Below, in pieces: positions 59,906 through 64,000 of a DNA stretch of 64,000 nucleotides. The notes below the pieces were generated by a model. That model was not told where the DNA came from. It ran no database searches and saw nothing but the letters and a program-made list of their open reading frames with translations. Position 1 is the stretch's first letter. Each line of letters opens with the position of its first letter. The position numbers and the translations under genes are program-made. The DNA is taken from NCBI RefSeq assembly GCF_035967765.1, contig NZ_JAYWIT010000002.1. One strand, given 5' to 3'. This DNA is from Conexibacter stalactiti. GTDB taxonomy: Bacteria; Actinomycetota; Thermoleophilia; Solirubrobacterales; Solirubrobacteraceae.

Positions 59906-62900
59906 TCAGCGTGCCGTGCGGGTCGCGGCGCGGCCGTTGGCGCCTGTCGCCGAGATCGGCCAGGCGGTGACGCGGGCGGCCTTCGCGCGGCGCGGGACGG
60001 TCACCGCGACGCGCGATCCGCGCACGAGCCGCGTGACCGTGCGGCCGCCGCCGGTGACCTGCACGAGCGTGCGTCGCGCACCGCAGGAGGGGCGCCAGGC
60101 GACGACGACGCGGCGGCCGGCCCGCGTCGCGCGCAGCCCGCGGATCGCGGGCACGCGGGCGCTCGGCACGCGGTAGCGGCCCAGCCCGAGCTGCGCGCGC
60201 GGCGCCCCGTCCTGCTCGACGACGGCCGTCAGCCGGCGCGCCGGGCCACCGCCGGCGCCCGGCGTGAACGTGCGGCGCCCGCGTGCGCGGGAGACGACGG
60301 CGATCTCGCGCGCACCGGACGAGCTGTGCTCGAACAGGTGGACGCGCTGGCCGGGGCGCGGCGCGAGCGCCCACCGCAGCGTCGCGCGGCACCGCTCGAC
60401 GCGCACGCTCGCCCGCACCCGCGGCGTCGTCGCGCGGCGCGCGAAGCGCACGTCGGCGATCGCGGAGGAGCCGGCCGCCGTGCCGATCCGGTAGCTGCCC
60501 GCCGCCGGCGCGTTCAGGACGACGTACGTCGTCTTGCGTCGCTCGTCGCGGAAGACCGCGGTGCGCGCGGTCGCCGCGCCGAGCCGGTCGCCGGGCGTCT
60601 CCAGGCGCATGCCGTCCGGCCCGTCGAGCGTGACGAGCGGAGCGGCGGTGCGACCGCGCACGGCGATCGCGACGTCCTCGCGTCCGGCGCCGACGGCGAA
60701 CGCGGTCGCGGCGGCGGCGGCCGAGGCGCGCGCACGGGCGCCGAACGCGTCGAAGCCGCACGCCGTCGTGGGGTGGAAGCCGCCGTCGTAGACGATCCCC
60801 CAGCCGTTCGCCATGCAGACGCCGAGCACGTCGGAGGTCCAGCGGAACTTGCCCGCGCCGGTCTGTCCGAGCAGCGTGACGCGCCCGTCGCCGTGCAGCG
60901 TCCACGGCTGGCCGGCCGGGATCGACAGTCTCGCGCCGCCGAGGAATGAGATGTCGCCGACGCCGGCCGGCAGCCGGCGGATGAAGTCGCGCAGGTTGAG
61001 CGAGCTCTCGCCGGTCACCTCGGCGGAGCCGCCCATGATGTTCCACACGATCCGTCCGTTGATCAGCCGGGCGTTCGCCGCGCGCAGGACGGCGTTGCCC
61101 GCGACCGTCAGGTCGTAGGTGTCGCTCGGGATGTAGAGCCCGCCGTCGACGTCGAGCGAGAGCAGCTCCTGGAACCACACGTCGCTGCGGATCCGCGGGC
61201 CGAGCGTCAGCCCGCCGTTGAGCTGCAGCTTCAGCGGCGTCTTCGCGGCGTCCGTGTCGCGGCCCATGTCGATCCCGAGCCGCTGCAGGTAGGTGAACGG
61301 GAGGACGACCTTGTTGATGCCGTTCGCGCGCAGCGCGGCGCGGTCGACGATCGCGGCGATCGCGCCGCCGCCGCTGAACTTCAGGCCCAGCTCGACGTCG
61401 AAGACGAGGGCGGAGAAGAACCCCTCGCCGTTGTCGTTGGTGCCGATCCGTCTGAGGATCGACAGCGGCAGCGGCGGCAGCGCGCCCTTCGCGCCCGGCC
61501 GCCAGTGCGAGACGACGGTGCCCGAGAAGCGCCACACGTCGGCGGCGAAGTCGCGCTTGACGGCGACGCGCGCGAGCTGGATCTGGCCTCTGACGGGGAA
61601 GGCCGTCTTCGAGACGCCGAAGACCCCGTTGTGCGAGGTCGCGCCGAACGAGAAGATCGCGCTCGGCGCAAAGCTGCCCTCGACCGTCTGGATGCCGTTG
61701 TCGTTGGTCAGCGCGACCGTGCCGCGCACGACGTTCGGATACGCGACGCGCAGGTCGCCCTTGTCGTTCGGCGCCTTCCACAGCCCGGACTGGGCGTCGA
61801 GCAGCGCACCGTCCTTCGGCGGCGTCGAGAGCTGCAGCGTCAGCGTCGTGCGGCCGGCGGTCGACTCCAGCTCGAGCGCCGGCGCGTGGGCGGGGAAGCC
61901 GAACAGCGTCGCGTTGACGGTGCCGTTGAGGTTCCAGCCCTTCGCGCTCTTGCCGAGCGCGAGCGTGTAGCGCACGGTCCGGCCCGGGAAGCTCTGTCTG
62001 AACGTGCCGAGGTGGTAGGCGAGCCAGCGCTTGTCCTGCTCGCCGCGCGAGACCCACACGAGCAGGTCCGTGCCCGTCACGAGCTTGCGCTCGGTGTCGA
62101 ACGTGATCGGCGTTCTGTCCCGCACCGCCTCGAAGTCGACGCCGTTGATCCGCACCGGCCCCTTCGCGCGGTAGCGCTTGCCGCGCGCGTCGAGGCGGAT
62201 CAGGCAGCCCTTCGCGACCATCGAGGTCTGGAAGCTGACGGTCTGCTCGCACTCGCTGACGAAGTCGGCGGTGCGCGGCTCGCGGTCGAGCGTGACCGTG
62301 CAGGCGGCCGGCTTTCTCGTCCCCTCGCAGGCCCCGGGGACGAAGCTGATCGGCCCGTGCGCACCCTCCGGCGCGCGCGGCGTGACCGTGTAGACGCCCG
62401 GCAGCAGCAGGCGCGCGTAGCCGCCTCTGGCGTCGCTGGAGACGGTCACGTCGACCGCCTTGCCCGTCTCGTCGGTGCCGGTGAGGCGGACCGGCACGCC
62501 GGCGACGGTTCTGCCGCCGGGGTCGCGGATCGTGCCGCGCACTGGCAGCTTGAAGACGTAGGCGAAGCTCGCCACGCGCCGCTTCGTCAGGCGCACGAAG
62601 CAGGTCTGCTCGACGGCGATGCAGTCGTCGCTGGCCTGCGGCTCGAAGACGCCGTCATCCGGCTGGCCGGGCGGCGGCGCGACCGGCGCGACCGTGTAGG
62701 TCGCCGGCAGCAGGCGCGCGCTGTAGGCGCCGTTCGCGTCGGTCGTGACGACTCTGGGGTCGATCCCGTCGATCCGCACGGTCACACCCGCGAGCGGGCG
62801 GTTCTTGCGGTCGACGAGGCGGCCGCTGACGCGGTGACGCGAGGCGATCGTCGCGGTGCCGGTGCGCTGCGCGACGGTCGCGCCGGACTCGTTCGACAGC

Positions 62901-64000
62901 GCGAGCGTGAACTGCCGGTCGTCCTTCTCGTCCTCGACGTGGAGGACGGGGACGGCGATCGTCTTCGCCGTCTCGCCGGGCGCGAACGTGAGCGTGCCGC
63001 TGCGCGGCGCGTAGTCGCCGCCGGCCGCGGTCGCGGTGCCGTCGTGCGTCGCGTAGTCGACCGTGACCGGCCCCGCCTGCGGCGGGCGCAGCGTGACGAC
63101 GAAGCGCGCCTCCTCGCTGCCGGAGTCGGGCTCGGCAACGGCGACGTCGCCGACCTCGAGCTTCGGCGTGCCGTCGTCGGGCGCGGGGTGGAAGTCGGGG
63201 CTGGAGCTCGTGCCCGGGTTGCCGGGCGGCAGCGGATTCGGCGAGCCGCGTCTGCCTCTGAGGCCGCCGTCGAAGGCGTCGCCGCCGAAGCCGCCGCCGC
63301 CCCACGCGCCTTCGTTGCCGCGCGCGGCGTTGTCTCTCGTCGTGCCGCCGTCGAGCGTGAACGGCACGGTGCTGTACACGGCGCCGCCGGCCGCCGCCGA
63401 GCCGGGCCCGGGCGCGCCCGCGTCGCCGCCGTCGCCGCCGTTGCCGCCGTTCGCGTCGCTGCCGCGCGGCGCCCCGTTGCCGCCGTAGCTGTAGGGGCCG
63501 CCATCGCCGCCTGTGCCACCCCAGCCCGACTGGCTGTTGCCGGCCCGTGCGACGTTGTCGGTGAAGGTCGTGTCGAGCACGTCGAGCGTGCCGCCGGCGT
63601 TGTAGATCGCGCCGCCGCGGGCGTCGCCGGAGATGCCGGCGGGGCCGCCGCTGCCGCCGGCTCCGCCCGCGCCGGGGCGCCCCGCGTCGCCGCCGCGCGC
63701 ACCGCTCCCGGTGCCCCCGGTGCCGCCCGCGGCTCCCCAGCCGCCGGCGCCGCCTTGGTTGTCGAAACCACCCTGGCCGCCCGCCGCTCTGTTCCAGCGC
63801 AGGGCAGAGGAGACGATCGTCAAGGCGCCCTCGTTGTAGATCGCGCCGCCCTCGGCGATGCCTCCCACCCCGCCCGCTCCGCCGGTTCCGCCTCTGCCGC
63901 CGCTGCCGCCCGGGCCGCCTCTGCCGCCGGCGACGCCCGCTGCGCCGGCGTTGCCGCCGCTCCCGCCGGGGCCGCCGGTGCCGCCGCCGCCACCGGGCCC
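59906..64000 (-). CDS. Giant secreted glycine-rich/beta-helix protein with Calx-beta and carboxypeptidase-regulatory-like domains, 5' end missing
   Basis: The frame stays open to the right edge, giving 1,364 visible residues; the start lies outside. From the edge, about 250 residues are glycine-rich with GGAIYN-type repeats (GGAIYNEGALTIVSSALRW, then GGAIYNAGGTLDVLDTTF), the pattern of parallel beta-helix adhesin-like proteins and of PE-PGRS-like composition. A Calx-beta domain follows (about 277-383, DGTATAAGGDYAPRSGTL). Two carboxypeptidase-regulatory-like/SpaA-type modules come next (about 385-433 and 485-540, such as GRLVDRKNRPLAGVTVRIDG). About 800 residues of beta-rich, unrecognised sequence and a fibronectin-like tail end the protein. 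It is probably surface-displayed or secreted. Confidence 0.8.
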   Translation of the reverse strand, partial: GPGGGGGTGGPGGSGGNAGAAGVAGGRGGPGGSGGRGGTGGAGGVGGIAEGGAIYNEGALTIVSSALRWNRAAGGQGGFDNQGGAGGWGAAGGTGGTGSGARGGDAGRPGAGGAGGSGGPAGISGDARGGAIYNAGGTLDVLDTTFTDNVARAGNSQSGWGGTGGDGGPYSYGGNGAPRGSDANGGNGGDGGDAGAPGPGSAAAGGAVYSTVPFTLDGGTTRDNAARGNEGAWGGGGFGGDAFDGGLRGRRGSPNPLPPGNPGTSSSPDFHPAPDDGTPKLEVGDVAVAEPDSGSEEARFVVTLRPPQAGPVTVDYATHDGTATAAGGDYAPRSGTLTFAPGETAKTIAVPVLHVEDEKDDRQFTLALSNESGATVAQRTGTATIASRHRVSGRLVDRKNRPLAGVTVRIDGIDPRVVTTDANGAYSARLLPATYTVAPVAPPPGQPDDGVFEPQASDDCIAVEQTCFVRLTKRRVASFAYVFKLPVRGTIRDPGGRTVAGVPVRLTGTDETGKAVDVTVSSDARGGYARLLLPGVYTVTPRAPEGAHGPISFVPGACEGTRKPAACTVTLDREPRTADFVSECEQTVSFQTSMVAKGCLIRLDARGKRYRAKGPVRINGVDFEAVRDRTPITFDTERKLVTGTDLLVWVSRGEQDKRWLAYHLGTFRQSFPGRTVRYTLALGKSAKGWNLNGTVNATLFGFPAHAPALELESTAGRTTLTLQLSTPPKDGALLDAQSGLWKAPNDKGDLRVAYPNVVRGTVALTNDNGIQTVEGSFAPSAIFSFGATSHNGVFGVSKTAFPVRGQIQLARVAVKRDFAADVWRFSGTVVSHWRPGAKGALPPLPLSILRRIGTNDNGEGFFSALVFDVELGLKFSGGGAIAAIVDRAALRANGINKVVLPFTYLQRLGIDMGRDTDAAKTPLKLQLNGGLTLGPRIRSDVWFQELLSLDVDGGLYIPSDTYDLTVAGNAVLRAANARLINGRIVWNIMGGSAEVTGESSLNLRDFIRRLPAGVGDISFLGGARLSIPAGQPWTLHGDGRVTLLGQTGAGKFRWTSDVLGVCMANGWGIVYDGGFHPTTACGFDAFGARARASAAAAATAFAVGAGREDVAIAVRGRTAAPLVTLDGPDGMRLETPGDRLGAATARTAVFRDERRKTTYVVLNAPAAGSYRIGTAAGSSAIADVRFARRATTPRVRASVRVERCRATLRWALAPRPGQRVHLFEHSSSGAREIAVVSRARGRRTFTPGAGGGPARRLTAVVEQDGAPRAQLGLGRYRVPSARVPAIRGLRATRAGRRVVVAWRPSCGARRTLVQVTGGGRTVTRLVRGSRVAVTVPRRAKAARVTAWPISATGANGRAATRTAR

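Noticed and set aside
59829..62252. 807-residue minus-strand frame rich in Arg and Asp
   Set aside because: It is a frame-shifted shadow of the glycine-rich giant gene, with no family similarity and biased composition typical of high-GC antisense or offset frames.
63100..64000. CRISPR-like or satellite repeat
   Set aside because: The GGC-rich periodicity is coding: it translates without stops into glycine-rich beta-helix repeats. There are no equal spacers.

Overview
The window is about 70% G+C, protein-dense and actinobacterial in style: many GTG starts, 4-base ATGA/GTGA stop-start overlaps, numerous TetR regulators, and secreted proteins ending in bacterial Ig-like modules. Together these suggest a soil actinobacterium, perhaps Thermoleophilia/Solirubrobacterales (Conexibacter-like). 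The lineage is inferred from gene content; there is no rRNA or complete tRNA to anchor it.

Region A (1-25.4 kb) reads as one catabolic island. Two N-methylhydantoinase/5-oxoprolinase-type (HyuA/HyuB) systems flank a four-carbon sugar-acid kinase, a class II aldolase, an alanine racemase, an SDR dehydrogenase, a hydroxypyruvate/2-oxo-tetronate isomerase-like protein and an aldehyde dehydrogenase. A PucR-type regulator, a luciferase-like flavin oxidoreductase, a fold-type IV transaminase resembling (R)-amine transaminases, and a sugar-type ABC importer follow. At its right end are an FMN reductase and a RibB/RibA-like protein whose catalytic loops are altered. Decayed gene fragments lie between these genes. 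The substrate is unknown; a nitrogen-containing or cyclic amide-linked C4 sugar-acid compound is the simplest guess.

Region B (25.5-33.5 kb) is a tightly overlapping minus-strand operon for aromatic ring cleavage: FAH-family hydrolase, FAD hydroxylase, NmrA-like reductase, extradiol dioxygenase, acyl-CoA synthetase-like ligase and cytochrome P450. A TetR gene is divergent from it. A small membrane protein and a large secreted GH106-like glycosidase follow.

Region C (39-40.4 kb) is a VapBC toxin-antitoxin pair between two 41-bp imperfect direct repeats, each holding the 3' half of a tRNA-Glu(CTC)-like sequence. The toxin frame reads through a terminator into one of the repeats.

Region D (40.3-64 kb) holds efflux pumps and membrane proteins, several with TetR genes and readable palindromic operators. 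It also holds exported enzymes: a Tat amidohydrolase, an amidase and a PQQ/cytochrome c dehydrogenase lipoprotein. Other genes encode a PHP phosphoesterase, a YjdF-like membrane protein, a YCII protein, a LuxR regulator, and a glycine-rich giant secreted protein running off the right edge. AGA arginine codons are unexpectedly frequent in the exported-protein genes.
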